Source of the DNA: CALNYS01 sp964639935
Lineage (GTDB): Bacteria; Planctomycetota; Phycisphaerae; Phycisphaerales; UBA1924
Assembly: GCA_964639935.1 (NCBI GenBank)
Contig: CAZXGT010000016.1
Location: 1 to 32,333, forward strand
Direction of reading: 5' to 3'
DNA length: 32,333 nt
In this document: piece by piece, positions 8,261 to 15,776 of the stretch
How the letters are laid out: each line of letters begins with the position of its first letter
Position numbering within the stretch: the stretch's first letter is position 1
The notes under the pieces: model-generated
What the model was told of the DNA's origin: nothing
Database searches by the model: none
Seen by the model: the letters and a program-made list of their open reading frames with translations, nothing else
Translations under genes and position numbers: made by a program

Positions 8261-9184
8261 TCACTCTCTTTGACGCACCGCCGCCTCGGGGCCGACGACG
8301 AACCGGAAGGCGCCCGGGCGCACGCGGACGCTCAGGCGGCGGGTCGTCGTGATCTCCCCGTCGATCGACGCGAGCATGTCCACGTCGGCCTCGAGCGTCG
8401 CCTCCGTCTCCTTCGACCGCACGAGCTCGCCGGCCTCGATCCCCACGGCCACGGAGAACGCCGTCACCAGGCCCGAGCTCAGCGGCTGATCCGGGAAGAG
8501 CACCAGGTCGAAGCGGCCGTCGTCGAGATCAGCTTCGGGCGCCAGAACGGTGCCGCCGCCCGCCGTCCGCCCGTTGCAGAGCCCAAAGCCGTGCGCGCTG
8601 ATTTCGGTGTCCACGCTCGGCGTCTTGACGCGGAGCCGGAAGGGCTCCGTGGTCGCGACGTTCGAGAGCGCCGTCAGCCAATACGACGCCCGCCCGAGCC
8701 AGTCCTTGACGGTCTCGTTCTCGTCCTGATCATCCTCGGGGTTTCGCCGCCGGACGGTGATCGCGTTGACGCACAGCGAGGGCTCGGCGCCCTCGACCTC
8801 CATCCCGTCGATCATGAGCTCGTCGCCGCCCAGAGCGAGGGTCAGCGCCTCATCGAGATCCATCGGGACGCCGAGCGAGCGGGCGAGGTCGTTCCCGGTG
8901 CCCGCCGGGATGACCGCCAGCGCGCCGGGGGCCTTGAGCTCGCGCATGATCCGCGCGGCTCCGGAGACGGTCCCGTCGCCCCCGGCGATGACGATCCGCT
9001 CGCGCTTCTCGTCGGCGGCACGCTCGAGCTCGGCGCGCATCGTTTCGGCCGAGTCGCAGCGAACGAGCCGGCGGTCGCGCCCGCTCGTCCCGCGCTCGAT
9101 CGCCTCGATCGCGGGCGCCGCCCGCCCCGCGGATTCGTTGACCAGGATCAGCATCGGTTCGGGTTCGGTCACCGCCGGCTCCAT
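8261..9184 (-). CDS. Diacylglycerol kinase catalytic-domain protein (lipid kinase)
   Basis: A 307-residue soluble protein of the DAGK/YegS/DgkB superfamily. The ATP-binding signature is 'GGDGT' at 68-72, followed by 'PAGTGNDLARSLG' from residue 93. The C-terminal half has 'CNGRTAGGGTVLAPEADLDDGRFD', the usual beta-sandwich region. Family members phosphorylate diacylglycerol, ceramide or related lipids at the membrane; the substrate here is not predictable. The ATG at 9184 is preferred over one at 9154 because the latter has no ribosome-binding site. It is divergent from the SRPBCC gene, with only 39 nt between start codons, and is followed on its own strand by cydAB. Confidence 0.92.
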   Translation of the reverse strand: MEPAVTEPEPMLILVNESAGRAAPAIEAIERGTSGRDRRLVRCDSAETMRAELERAADEKRERIVIAGGDGTVSGAARIMRELKAPGALAVIPAGTGNDLARSLGVPMDLDEALTLALGGDELMIDGMEVEGAEPSLCVNAITVRRRNPEDDQDENETVKDWLGRASYWLTALSNVATTEPFRLRVKTPSVDTEISAHGFGLCNGRTAGGGTVLAPEADLDDGRFDLVLFPDQPLSSGLVTAFSVAVGIEAGELVRSKETEATLEADVDMLASIDGEITTTRRLSVRVRPGAFRFVVGPEAAVRQRE

Positions 9185-9211
9185 TCCATCGTGGCTTCAC
9201 CGCGACCGCGG

Positions 9212-9217
9212 TACGAT
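9212..9217 (+). promoter_or_regulatory. TACGAT box 6 nt before the SRPBCC start (leaderless-type promoter candidate)
   Basis: This TAnnnT box lies 6 nt before the ATG at 9224, which has no Shine-Dalgarno sequence. No -35 box is recognisable. The spacing would start transcription at or very near the start codon. Confidence 0.3.
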
Positions 9218-9223
9218 ACAGCG

Positions 9224-9784
9224 ATGCACCCGCTCCTCCTCATCGCGATCATCCTTCTGGCGATCACGATCTTCGGCGTCGTCGCCTCGCGCCTGACGCG
9301 GGAGACGCCGGCCGAGGAAGGAGTGACGATCGCCGCCCCCCGCGAGCGGGTGATCGCCGAGCTCGAAGAGATCGATCGGCTTCCGCAGTGGTACTCGAAC
9401 ATCGAGGAGGTGTCCCCGGGCGAGAAGCCGGGCGTGCACGTGCAGCGCTGGCGCGACGGCACCGATCGCGACGTGACCGTCGACCGCTCCGGCCTGCCCG
9501 AGACGCTCGTCTGGCGCTACGAGGTCGAGCCGAAGATCGGCGAGGAGCCGCCGGCGGTGGGGACGTGGCGGTTCAGCTTCACCCCGCGCGACGGCGACAC
9601 GCACGTGGATATCGACGTGAAAGAGGAGCAGAGCTCTCCCGGCTTCGAGCTCTTCCAGTTCGTTCGCGGTAGAGCCTCGGACGCGGACCTCTTCCTCCGC
9701 GAGCTCAAGGATCGGATCGAGAACCCGGAGGAGACGCCGCATCGCGCGCAGGCTCCGGACGAGGGACTCTCACCTGAGAAATAA
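9224..9784 (+). CDS. Membrane-anchored SRPBCC (polyketide-cyclase/START-like) protein
   Basis: A 186-residue protein. Residues ~2-22 form one hydrophobic N-terminal helix ('LLLIAIILLAITIFGVV'), which acts as anchor or signal. Residues ~33-170 look like an SRPBCC ligand-binding fold: a first strand 'GVTIAAPRERVIAELEEI', then 'LPQWYSNIEEV', then alternating strands ending with a long C-terminal helix ('ASDADLFLRELKDRIEN'). The fold binds hydrophobic ligands; no catalytic residue is evident and the ligand is unknown. The frame is open much further upstream, but that part is antisense to the lipid kinase. The ATG at 9224 is the first start that leaves the divergent gene intact. It lies 53 nt upstream of the HIT-like gene. 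Confidence 0.75.
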   Translation: MHPLLLIAIILLAITIFGVVASRLTRETPAEEGVTIAAPRERVIAELEEIDRLPQWYSNIEEVSPGEKPGVHVQRWRDGTDRDVTVDRSGLPETLVWRYEVEPKIGEEPPAVGTWRFSFTPRDGDTHVDIDVKEEQSSPGFELFQFVRGRASDADLFLRELKDRIENPEETPHRAQAPDEGLSPEK

Positions 9785-9824
9785 GCGGCGGTTTTCTCAG
9801 CGCGACGGCGCCGGGAGCGAAGGG

Positions 9825-9830
9825 TATTCT
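9825..9830 (+). promoter_or_regulatory. TATTCT box 7 nt before the HIT-like gene (leaderless-type promoter candidate)
   Basis: TATTCT ends 7 nt before the ATG at 9838. The only purine-rich stretch (AAGGG, 9820-9824) is too far upstream for a normal ribosome-binding site. No -35 match is seen. Confidence 0.35.
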
Positions 9831-9837
9831 CGCCGCC

Positions 9838-10326
9838 ATGAGCAACCCCATCGCCGGCCGCATCCAGCGCATCAAGGACGGGAACGACCCGCAGGCCCTC
9901 GGGCGCCTGCACTCGGGCTACGCCATCCTCGCGAACCAGCAGCCCGAGGCCGTCCGCGGGTGCTGCATGCTCCTGCCCGATCCGACGCCCGCGCATCTCA
10001 CGGAGCTGGATCACGCCGGGCGGGCGCAGTTCCTCACCGATCTCGCCCTTCTCGGCGAGGCCGTGCAGGAGGCGACCGGGTGCGAGCGCGTCAACTACCT
10101 GATCTTGTGCAACCAAGTCCCGTGGCTCCACGGGCACGTCGTGCCGCGCTACGCGAGCGAGGACCCGGAGGCCTTCAAGCTCGACCCCTTCGCCGCCTAC
10201 GACTTCCCCGCGGCTCGCAGGGCCGACGCCGCGGGCCATGACCGCGAGCTCTGCGCGAAACTCACGGACGCGCTCGACCGTCTGAGGACCGCGGGCGATC
10301 TCCGTCCGTGGGCGGATCTGATCTAG
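9838..10326 (+). CDS. HIT-superfamily-like protein with a variant histidine triad
   Basis: A 162-residue protein. The core resembles a histidine-triad nucleotide hydrolase or transferase: 'YAILANQQPEAVRGCCMLLP' as the early strand pair, a helix with 'LLGEAVQEATG', 'RVNYLILCNQVPWLHGHVVPRY', and an acidic tail. The triad H-x-H-x-H is here W96-L-H98-G-H100: the first His is replaced by Trp while the two following His are kept. H98 would be the nucleophile position. Family members cleave dinucleoside polyphosphates or related phosphates; activity here is uncertain because of the change. The stop codon overlaps that of the convergent oxyR in a CTAG palindrome at 10323-10326. Confidence 0.75.
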   Translation: MSNPIAGRIQRIKDGNDPQALGRLHSGYAILANQQPEAVRGCCMLLPDPTPAHLTELDHAGRAQFLTDLALLGEAVQEATGCERVNYLILCNQVPWLHGHVVPRYASEDPEAFKLDPFAAYDFPAARRADAAGHDRELCAKLTDALDRLRTAGDLRPWADLI

Positions 10327-11213
10327 GGCGCCCCCGCGAGCAGCTCGGCCACGGTGCTCGCCGCCGTGTTCGCCACCGCGCCTCGCGACCGCCCGGCTCT
10401 GGTCGCGAAGGCGATCTCGCGCGTCGGGGAGCCTCGCGAGAGACGAAGGTACCGCCGCGCGCCGCTCGAATCGCGCTTCGCCGCCATCTCGGGCGCCAGC
10501 GAGACCCCCACGCCCGCGCCGACGAGCTCGAGCACCGTCGCCAGCTGCGTCGTCTTGCAGGAGATCGTCGCGCCGACGCGCTTCATCGAGCAGAACCCCT
10601 CGATCTGCCGACCGAGGCAGTGCATCTCGTGCAGGCTCACGCGCGGAAGACCGCGAAGCTCCGAGAGCGTGATGGTCCCGACCCCCTCGAGCAGCCCGGC
10701 CGCCGGAGCGACGACCACGAGCCGCTCCTGACCCACAACCTCGAGTCGCACGCGCTCGTGATCCACCGGCGTCGAGAGGATCGCGGCGTCGAGGCGCTCA
10801 TCGGCGAGCGCGTCGACGAGGTTCTCCGTCAGATCCTCCCGCACCTCAAGCTCGCACGCCGGGTGGCGACGGCGGATCCGCGCGACGACCTCGGGCAGCA
10901 GATAGGGGGCCATCGTCGGGATGGCCCCGATCGCAAAGCGACCCACGCCGCGGCGGATGTCCGCGCGCAGCTCCGCCGCGGCGAGCTCGGTCTCCGCGAG
11001 AATCCGCTCGGCCCGGGGCCGCAGCGCCATCCCGGCGTCGGTCAGACGCACGCCGTGACGCAGGCGGTCAAAGAGCGCGACCCCGAGATCCTCCTCGAGC
11101 TTCCTGATCTGCTGGCTCAGCGACGGCTGGGCCACCTCGAGCCGCTCGGCGGCGCGGGAGATCGTCCCGGCCCGGGCAACCGCGAGAAACGCCTTGAGCT
11201 GACGGAGTTCCAT
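10323..11213 (-). CDS. oxyR: OxyR-type LysR-family peroxide-responsive regulator
   Basis: A 296-residue LysR-type transcription factor. The winged helix-turn-helix lies at 1-60 ('MELRQLKAFLAVARAGTISRAAERLEVAQPSLSQQIRKLE'), followed by a linker helix and a substrate-like domain starting 'IGAIPTMAPYLLP', very close to OxyR. The key point is 'HCLGRQIEGFC': counted from the ATG at 11213 the cysteines are C199 and C208, the numbers and spacing of the redox pair in E. coli OxyR. An alternative ATG two codons earlier (11219) is possible. I prefer 11213 because a TATTGT box ends 8 nt before it and because of the OxyR numbering. It is divergent from catalase, the classic OxyR target, which makes a peroxide-sensing role likely. 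Confidence 0.9.
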   Translation of the reverse strand: MELRQLKAFLAVARAGTISRAAERLEVAQPSLSQQIRKLEEDLGVALFDRLRHGVRLTDAGMALRPRAERILAETELAAAELRADIRRGVGRFAIGAIPTMAPYLLPEVVARIRRRHPACELEVREDLTENLVDALADERLDAAILSTPVDHERVRLEVVGQERLVVVAPAAGLLEGVGTITLSELRGLPRVSLHEMHCLGRQIEGFCSMKRVGATISCKTTQLATVLELVGAGVGVSLAPEMAAKRDSSGARRYLRLSRGSPTREIAFATRAGRSRGAVANTAASTVAELLAGAP

Positions 11214-11343
11214 AGGCATTCACAATAGCACGCATCGGGCAAGACGCTTGGACATCAATACCTCGGCGCGGTAGATTTCTCATACACCATCCGGCGCCAA
11301 CCCTGAGGGCCGGTTCCCCAAGCGATGACACGGAGGCGATTTC
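11214..11343. promoter_or_regulatory. oxyR-katA divergent control region
   Basis: This 130-bp region holds both promoters. For katA a candidate -10 TAGATT lies at 11272-11277, with a poor -35 TTGGAC at 11248-11253 (18-nt spacer). A strong ribosome-binding site GGAGG at 11332-11336 sits 7 nt before the katA ATG. For oxyR, TATTGT on the minus strand (11227 to 11222) lies 8 nt before the ATG at 11213. I looked for the E. coli OxyR site (ATAG-N7-CTAT repeats) and did not find a clear copy. OxyR binding here is inferred from gene arrangement only. Confidence 0.5.
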
Positions 11344-12873
11344 ATGTCCGATAAATGCCCAATGATGACGACGGCCGACGGCGCGCCGCAGGGCCGCCAG
11401 CAGGCGATGACCGCTGGACCCCGCGGGCCGCTGCTCATGCAGGACGTCCAGCTCCTCGAGCAGATGCAGCACTTCAACCGCGAGCGCATCCCCGAGCGCG
11501 TCGTTCACGCCAAGGGCTCCGGCGCCTTCGGGACCTTCACCGTCACGAGCGACGAGATCGCCAGGCACACCAAGGCCGACCTGTTCTCCGAGGTCGGCAA
11601 ACAAACCGATGTGCTCCTGCGCTTCTCCACCGTCGCCGGCGAGCGGGGCGCGGCCGACGCCGAACGCGACGTCCGCGGCTTCGCCATCAAGTTCTACACC
11701 GACGAGGGCAACTGGGACATGGTGGGCAACAACACGCCCGTCTTCTTCGTCCGCGATCCTTACAAGTTCCAGAACTTCATCCACACCCAGAAGCGCGATC
11801 CCAAGACGAACCTCCGCGACATGGACATGCAGTGGGACTTCTGGAGCCTCTGCCCCGAGAGCCTCCACCAGGTCACGATCCTCTTCTCGGATCGCGGCCG
11901 CCCCGACGGCTACCGCTTCATGAACGGCTACGGCTCGCACACCTACTCCTTCATCAACGCCGAGGGCGAGCGCGTCTGGTGCAAGTTCCACTTCAAGTCC
12001 AACCAGGGCGTCAGGAACCTGATGGACGATGAGGGTGATCAGCTCATCGCCGCCAACCGCGAGTCCGCCCAGCAGGATCTCTACGAGGCCATCGAAAAGG
12101 GCGACTACCCGAGCTGGACGCTCAAGGTCCAGATCATGACCCAGAAGCAGGCCCAGGAGTGGGAAGAGCGCACCGGCTGGAACCCCTTCGACCTCACCAA
12201 GGTCTGGCCCCACGCCGACGCCCCGCTCATCGAGGTCGGCACGCTCGAGCTCAACCGCAACCCCGACAACTACCACGCCGAGATCGAGCAGGCGAGCTTC
12301 AGCCCCTCGGCGCTCGTCCCCGGCATCGGCCCCTCGCCCGACAAGATGCTCCAGGCCCGCCTCATGAGCTACGCCGATGCGCACCGCTACCGCGTCGGCA
12401 ACAACTACCAGCAGCTCCCGGTCAACAAGCCGCGGTGCCCCGTCATGCACTACCAGCGCGACGGCGTCATGGCCACCGCCGAGGACTACAAGCACATGAC
12501 CGCCAACTACTACCCCAACTCGCGCGAGGGACAGCCCGCGCCCGACGACAAGCACAACGACCCCGCCTGGGATCTGGGCCAGACGATCGTCGATCGCTTC
12601 GACTCGGCCGTCGATCACGACGACTACACCCAGGCCGGCAACCTCTATCGCATGTTCGACGACGACCACCGCGATCGCCTCGCGGCCCGCATCGCCGGTG
12701 TCCTCGGGCAGGCCCGCCAGGAGGTGCAGATGCGACAGCTCTGCCACTTCTTCCGCGCTGATGAGGACTACGGCAAGCGCGTCGCCGAGAAGCTCGGCAT
12801 GGACCTCGACGAGCTGATGAAGGACATCGGCGCGGACTCGGCCGGGCGCGACGCCCAGCCCGTCAACGCCTGA
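11344..12873 (+). CDS. katA: Haem catalase, small-subunit type (KatA)
   Basis: A 509-residue monofunctional catalase that dismutates hydrogen peroxide to water and oxygen. The distal His is H55 in 'ERVVHAKGSGAFGTF', the distal Asn is in 'GNNTPVFFVRDP' (N129/N130), and the proximal haem ligand is Y343 in 'RLMSYADAHRYRVG'. 'RFSTVAGERGAAD' and 'RDVRGFAIKFYT' are further family signatures. The length and the absence of a C-terminal flavodoxin-like domain make it a small-subunit enzyme. No signal peptide is seen, so it is cytoplasmic. It is divergent from oxyR, has a strong GGAGG ribosome-binding site, and is followed by a long hairpin. Confidence 0.97.
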   Translation: MSDKCPMMTTADGAPQGRQQAMTAGPRGPLLMQDVQLLEQMQHFNRERIPERVVHAKGSGAFGTFTVTSDEIARHTKADLFSEVGKQTDVLLRFSTVAGERGAADAERDVRGFAIKFYTDEGNWDMVGNNTPVFFVRDPYKFQNFIHTQKRDPKTNLRDMDMQWDFWSLCPESLHQVTILFSDRGRPDGYRFMNGYGSHTYSFINAEGERVWCKFHFKSNQGVRNLMDDEGDQLIAANRESAQQDLYEAIEKGDYPSWTLKVQIMTQKQAQEWEERTGWNPFDLTKVWPHADAPLIEVGTLELNRNPDNYHAEIEQASFSPSALVPGIGPSPDKMLQARLMSYADAHRYRVGNNYQQLPVNKPRCPVMHYQRDGVMATAEDYKHMTANYYPNSREGQPAPDDKHNDPAWDLGQTIVDRFDSAVDHDDYTQAGNLYRMFDDDHRDRLAARIAGVLGQARQEVQMRQLCHFFRADEDYGKRVAEKLGMDLDELMKDIGADSAGRDAQPVNA

Positions 12874-12890
12874 CGGATCTCATTCAATCC

Positions 12891-12928
12891 CCGGCGACGC
12901 GCGTGGAAACGCGCGCGGCCGCCGGTTC
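12891..12928 (+). terminator. Long hairpin downstream of katA
   Basis: An inner stem of 7 bp (12898-12904 CGCGCGT with 12909-12915 ACGCGCG, loop GGAA) is extended by an outer stem of 6 bp (12891-12896 CCGGCG with 12920-12925 CGCCGG), with a small asymmetric bulge between them. It begins 18 nt after the katA stop. The following TTCCT is a weak T-tract. It is a probable transcription end for katA. Confidence 0.5.
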
Positions 12929-12929
12929 C

Positions 12930-12935
12930 TATACT
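12930..12935 (+). promoter_or_regulatory. TATACT box 9 nt before the DUF454 gene (leaderless-type promoter candidate)
   Basis: TATACT matches 5 of 6 bases of the -10 consensus. The ATG at 12945 follows after 9 nt and has no ribosome-binding site. The box directly abuts the katA terminator hairpin. Confidence 0.4.
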
Positions 12936-12944
12936 CCCCTCCCC

Positions 12945-13382
12945 ATGAGCACGAAGACGCCGCCACAAGCCGTCGATCCCGCCGAGCTCTCCCGGCCTCT
13001 GCGCTGGACGCTCGTCGTCGTGGGCGTCCTGTGTATCGCTCTCGGGGCCGTCGGCGCGATCGTGCCCGGGCTTCCGACCACGATCTTCCTCATCCTCGCG
13101 ACGGGGTGTTTCACCCGAAGCTGCCCGTGGCTTGAGCGGAAGCTCATCCGCGAGAACCGCCTGTTCAGGCCGTTCCTCGGCTATCTCGACCCGAACGCCG
13201 AGATGCCGCGACGAGCCAGAATCATGGCGACCGTGATGATGTGGACCGCCGTCTTGCTGAGCGTCGCGTCGATTCTCGCCGCCACCGACAGCCTCGTGGT
13301 GCTTCCCGCGATCGTCGTCCTCTCGGCCGGGGTCGGCACGATCTTCATCTGGACCATGGGGCGCCCGGCGGCGCACGCCTGA
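12945..13382 (+). CDS. DUF454 family inner-membrane protein
   Basis: A 145-residue integral membrane protein. The family core is 'GAIVPGLPTTIFLILATGCFTRSCPWLERKLIREN', followed by 'LFRPFLGYLD', as in YbaN-type DUF454 proteins. Hydrophobic segments are near residues 20-60 and 95-140. The function of the family is unknown. A GTG at 12903 would extend the protein by 14 unconserved residues across the terminator hairpin, so the ATG at 12945 is preferred. Its stop is 166 nt upstream of the lipid operon. Confidence 0.85.
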   Translation: MSTKTPPQAVDPAELSRPLRWTLVVVGVLCIALGAVGAIVPGLPTTIFLILATGCFTRSCPWLERKLIRENRLFRPFLGYLDPNAEMPRRARIMATVMMWTAVLLSVASILAATDSLVVLPAIVVLSAGVGTIFIWTMGRPAAHA

Positions 13383-13475
13383 GACGGCGTTTCGCTTAGA
13401 CTCCTCCAGTCGCGAGCCATCGCGGCCCGGTGCATCCGGAGCGCGAGCCGGAGCGAAGGATGGGACAGGTTAACC

Positions 13476-13505
13476 GCGGCGAAGTCAGCCGCGAATTTTC
13501 GCCGC
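13476..13505 (+). other. Leader hairpin upstream of the lipid operon
   Basis: An 8-bp perfect inverted repeat, GCGGCGAA (13476-13483) and TTCGCCGC (13498-13505), lies 43 nt before the desaturase GTG, within a 166-nt non-coding gap (13383-13548). A possible -10 TAGACT is at 13397-13402 without a good -35. No riboswitch class is recognised. The hairpin could be a leader structure or chance in GC-rich DNA. Confidence 0.25.
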
Positions 13506-13548
13506 CGCCGCTCGCGCGAGCCCCCGGCAACGCCTCGGAGTCGCTTCC

Positions 13549-14484
13549 GTGCCTGATCCCGCCGCCGCGAAGATCGCCCACGATCACCCGGACGACGCGA
13601 TCGACTGGTTCCGCACGACCCCCTTCATCCTGATGCACATCGGCTGTCTCGCGGTGTTCCTCGTGGGGTTCAGCTGGTTCGCGCTCTGGACGTGCGTCGC
13701 GATGTACCTCTTCCATATGTTCGCGATCACCGCGTTCTATCACCGCTACTTCTCGCACCGCGCCTTTCGGACGTCCCGCTGGTTCCAGTTCCTCATGGCC
13801 CTCGCCGCCACCAGCTCGGCCCAGCGCGGCCCGCTCTGGTGGGCCGCTCACCACCGCCTCCACCACAAGCACTCCGACACCCACCACGATCTGCACTCGC
13901 CCAGTCTCAGGGGGCTCCTCATGAGCCACGTCGGGTGGTTCATGACCAAGGGGGCCTACCAGACGCCCGAACGCTACGCCCGCGACTGGTCGCGCTTCCC
14001 CGAGCTGAAGTTCATCAACACCTACGACTGGCTCGCTCCGGTCTCCATCGCCGTCCTTCTCTACGGCGCGGGCGAGCTGCTCCGCTACCTCGCGCCGGGT
14101 CTCGGAACGACGGGGTGGCAGCTCTTCGTCTGGGGCTTCGTCGTCTCCACCGTCGTCACCTACCACGCCACCTACACCATCAACTCCCTCGCCCACCGCT
14201 ACGGCGCCCAGGTCTACGACACCGGCGACGACTCGCGCAACAGCCTCGTTCTCGCGCTGATCACCCTCGGCGAGGGCTGGCACAACAACCACCACTACTA
14301 CCCCGCCGCCGCGAGGCAGGGCTTCCGCTGGTGGGAGATCGACCCGACCTACTACGGCCTCCGCGTCATGGAAAAACTCGGCCTCATCTGGGACCTCCGC
14401 CGCGTGCCCAAGCGGGTGATCGATGAGCGAAACACCGAAAAGCCGAGTCGCCTCGCCCGGAACGATCGAAGCTCCGCGGCATGA
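13549..14484 (+). CDS. Membrane fatty-acid desaturase (delta-9/acyl-CoA type)
   Basis: A 311-residue integral membrane di-iron desaturase. The three histidine boxes are complete: H65-RYFS-H70, H102-RL-H105-H106, and H245-NN-H248-H249, with extra His at 107-113. Four hydrophobic stretches frame them. Such enzymes insert a cis double bond into acyl chains using oxygen and electrons from a carrier; no fused cytochrome b5 or ferredoxin domain is present. The start is a GTG at 13549 with GGAG at 13537-13540. The stop overlaps the next gene (ATGA), making this the first gene of an eight-gene lipid operon. Its likely role there is to supply the double bond that the methyltransferases modify. Confidence 0.92.
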   Translation: MPDPAAAKIAHDHPDDAIDWFRTTPFILMHIGCLAVFLVGFSWFALWTCVAMYLFHMFAITAFYHRYFSHRAFRTSRWFQFLMALAATSSAQRGPLWWAAHHRLHHKHSDTHHDLHSPSLRGLLMSHVGWFMTKGAYQTPERYARDWSRFPELKFINTYDWLAPVSIAVLLYGAGELLRYLAPGLGTTGWQLFVWGFVVSTVVTYHATYTINSLAHRYGAQVYDTGDDSRNSLVLALITLGEGWHNNHHYYPAAARQGFRWWEIDPTYYGLRVMEKLGLIWDLRRVPKRVIDERNTEKPSRLARNDRSSAA

Positions 14485-15776
14485 TCGCCCGAGCGTCCGA
14501 GGGCAGGCCGCGACTCGCCGTCATCGGCGCGGGCGTCTCCGGCCTCGTCGCCGCCTACCGCCTCCGCGACCGCTTCGACCTCGCCGTCTTCGAGGCCGGC
14601 GAGCGCATCGGCGGCCACGTCAACACCATCGACGTCGCCGAGGGCGGCCGGGTCATCCCCGTCGACACCGGCTTCATCGTCTTCAATCGGCGGAACTACC
14701 CGCTCTTCACCGCGCTCCTCGACGAGCTCGGGGTCGAGAGCCAGCCGGCGCCCATGAGCTTCGGCGTCCGCTGCGAGGACTCCGGCCTCGAGTACGCCGG
14801 CAGCCCCGATCTCCGCTCCCTCTTCGCCCAGCCGAGCAATCTCCTCTCGCCCGGCTTCCTCCGCATGATCCGCGACGTGCTCCGCTTCAACCGCGAGGCG
14901 TCGGCCATCGCCGAAGCCGGAACCGACGAGCGCTCCGTCGCCGAGTTCATCGAGAGCGCCGCCTACTCCCGCCGCTTCATCGATCACTACCTCATCCCGA
15001 TCGGGGCCTCGCTCTGGTCAAGCCCCGCGCGCGACTTCCGAGAGTTCCCGATCCGCTTCGTCTGCGAGTTCCTCCATCATCACGGCATGCTCCGCCTGAA
15101 GGACCGGCCCCAGTGGCGCGTCATCCGCGGCGGCTCGCGCGAGTACGTCCGCAAGCTCATCGAGCCCTTCGCCGACCGCATCCACACGCGTCGCCCCGTC
15201 GCCGGCCTCACGCGCGACGGCGCCGGCGTCGAGATCGAGTTCGCCTCGGGGCGAACCGAGCGCTTCGACCGCGTCGTCGTCGCGACCCACGCCGATCAGG
15301 CGCTGCGCCTGCTGCGCGACCCCTCGCCCGTCGAGACCGAGCTCCTCTCCGCCTTCCCCTATCAGTCGAACCCCGCAATCCTGCACACCGACGACCGCGC
15401 GCTCCCAAAGGCCAGGCTCGCCCGCGCCGCCTGGAACTACCACCGGCGAACCGACAGCGACGACGCCGCGACCGTCACCTACTCCATGAACCGCCTGCAA
15501 TCGCTCGACGCGAAGCGCTCCTACAACGTCACCCTCGGCGGCGAGGATCTCATCGACCCGCGATCGATCATCTGCGAGATCGACTACCAGCACCCGCGCT
15601 TCATCGCCGGACGCGACGCCGCGCAGAAACGCCACGCCGAGCTCATCGATCACCGCCGCACGTCCTACTGCGGCGCCTACTGGGGCTACGGCTTCCACGA
15701 AGACGGCGTCGCCAGCGCCACGCGCGTCGCCCGGGCGCTCCGGAGCGAACCCGCGCCCGCCGGAGCGCCCGCGTGA
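14481..15776 (+). CDS. FAD/NAD(P)-dependent oxidoreductase (amine-oxidase fold) of the CFA-synthase-associated family
   Basis: A 431-residue flavoprotein. The N-terminal dinucleotide fold is 'LAVIGAGVSGLVAAYRL' (GxGxxG at 16-21), E38 is the ribose-binding acidic residue, followed by 'GERIGGHVNTI'. The rest resembles the amine-oxidase/phytoene-desaturase fold, ending 'YCGAYWGYGFHEDGVASA'. The same family is found beside, or fused to, CFA-synthase-like methyltransferases in many bacteria and in plant cyclopropane synthases. It could oxidise or desaturate modified acyl chains; its chemistry here is not determined. The ATG overlaps the desaturase stop (ATGA) and its TGA overlaps the DUF1365 GTG (GTGA), so it is translationally coupled on both sides. 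Confidence 0.88.
   Translation: MIARASEGRPRLAVIGAGVSGLVAAYRLRDRFDLAVFEAGERIGGHVNTIDVAEGGRVIPVDTGFIVFNRRNYPLFTALLDELGVESQPAPMSFGVRCEDSGLEYAGSPDLRSLFAQPSNLLSPGFLRMIRDVLRFNREASAIAEAGTDERSVAEFIESAAYSRRFIDHYLIPIGASLWSSPARDFREFPIRFVCEFLHHHGMLRLKDRPQWRVIRGGSREYVRKLIEPFADRIHTRRPVAGLTRDGAGVEIEFASGRTERFDRVVVATHADQALRLLRDPSPVETELLSAFPYQSNPAILHTDDRALPKARLARAAWNYHRRTDSDDAATVTYSMNRLQSLDAKRSYNVTLGGEDLIDPRSIICEIDYQHPRFIAGRDAAQKRHAELIDHRRTSYCGAYWGYGFHEDGVASATRVARALRSEPAPAGAPA

Noticed and set aside
8270..9223. Upstream extension of the SRPBCC frame
   Set aside because: Antisense to the lipid kinase; the protein-like part with a membrane helix begins at ATG 9224.
11214..11343. OxyR operator of the E. coli type
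   Set aside because: ATAG occurs once (11225-11228) but the spaced CTAT/ATAG repeats expected are not there.
11068..12747. A 559-codon open frame on the minus strand
   Set aside because: Antisense to katA and running into oxyR in the wrong frame; the product is Val/Gly/Asp-rich with no recognisable domain.
13383..13548. A small gene or riboswitch in front of the lipid operon
   Set aside because: The open frame here runs on into the desaturase in another frame without a domain, and no riboswitch core is recognisable; only a simple hairpin is listed.
14423..15772. Long upstream extension of the DUF1365 frame
   Set aside because: Arg/Pro-rich shadow of the flavoprotein gene. DUF1365 homology starts only after 15773, where a GTG overlaps the previous stop.
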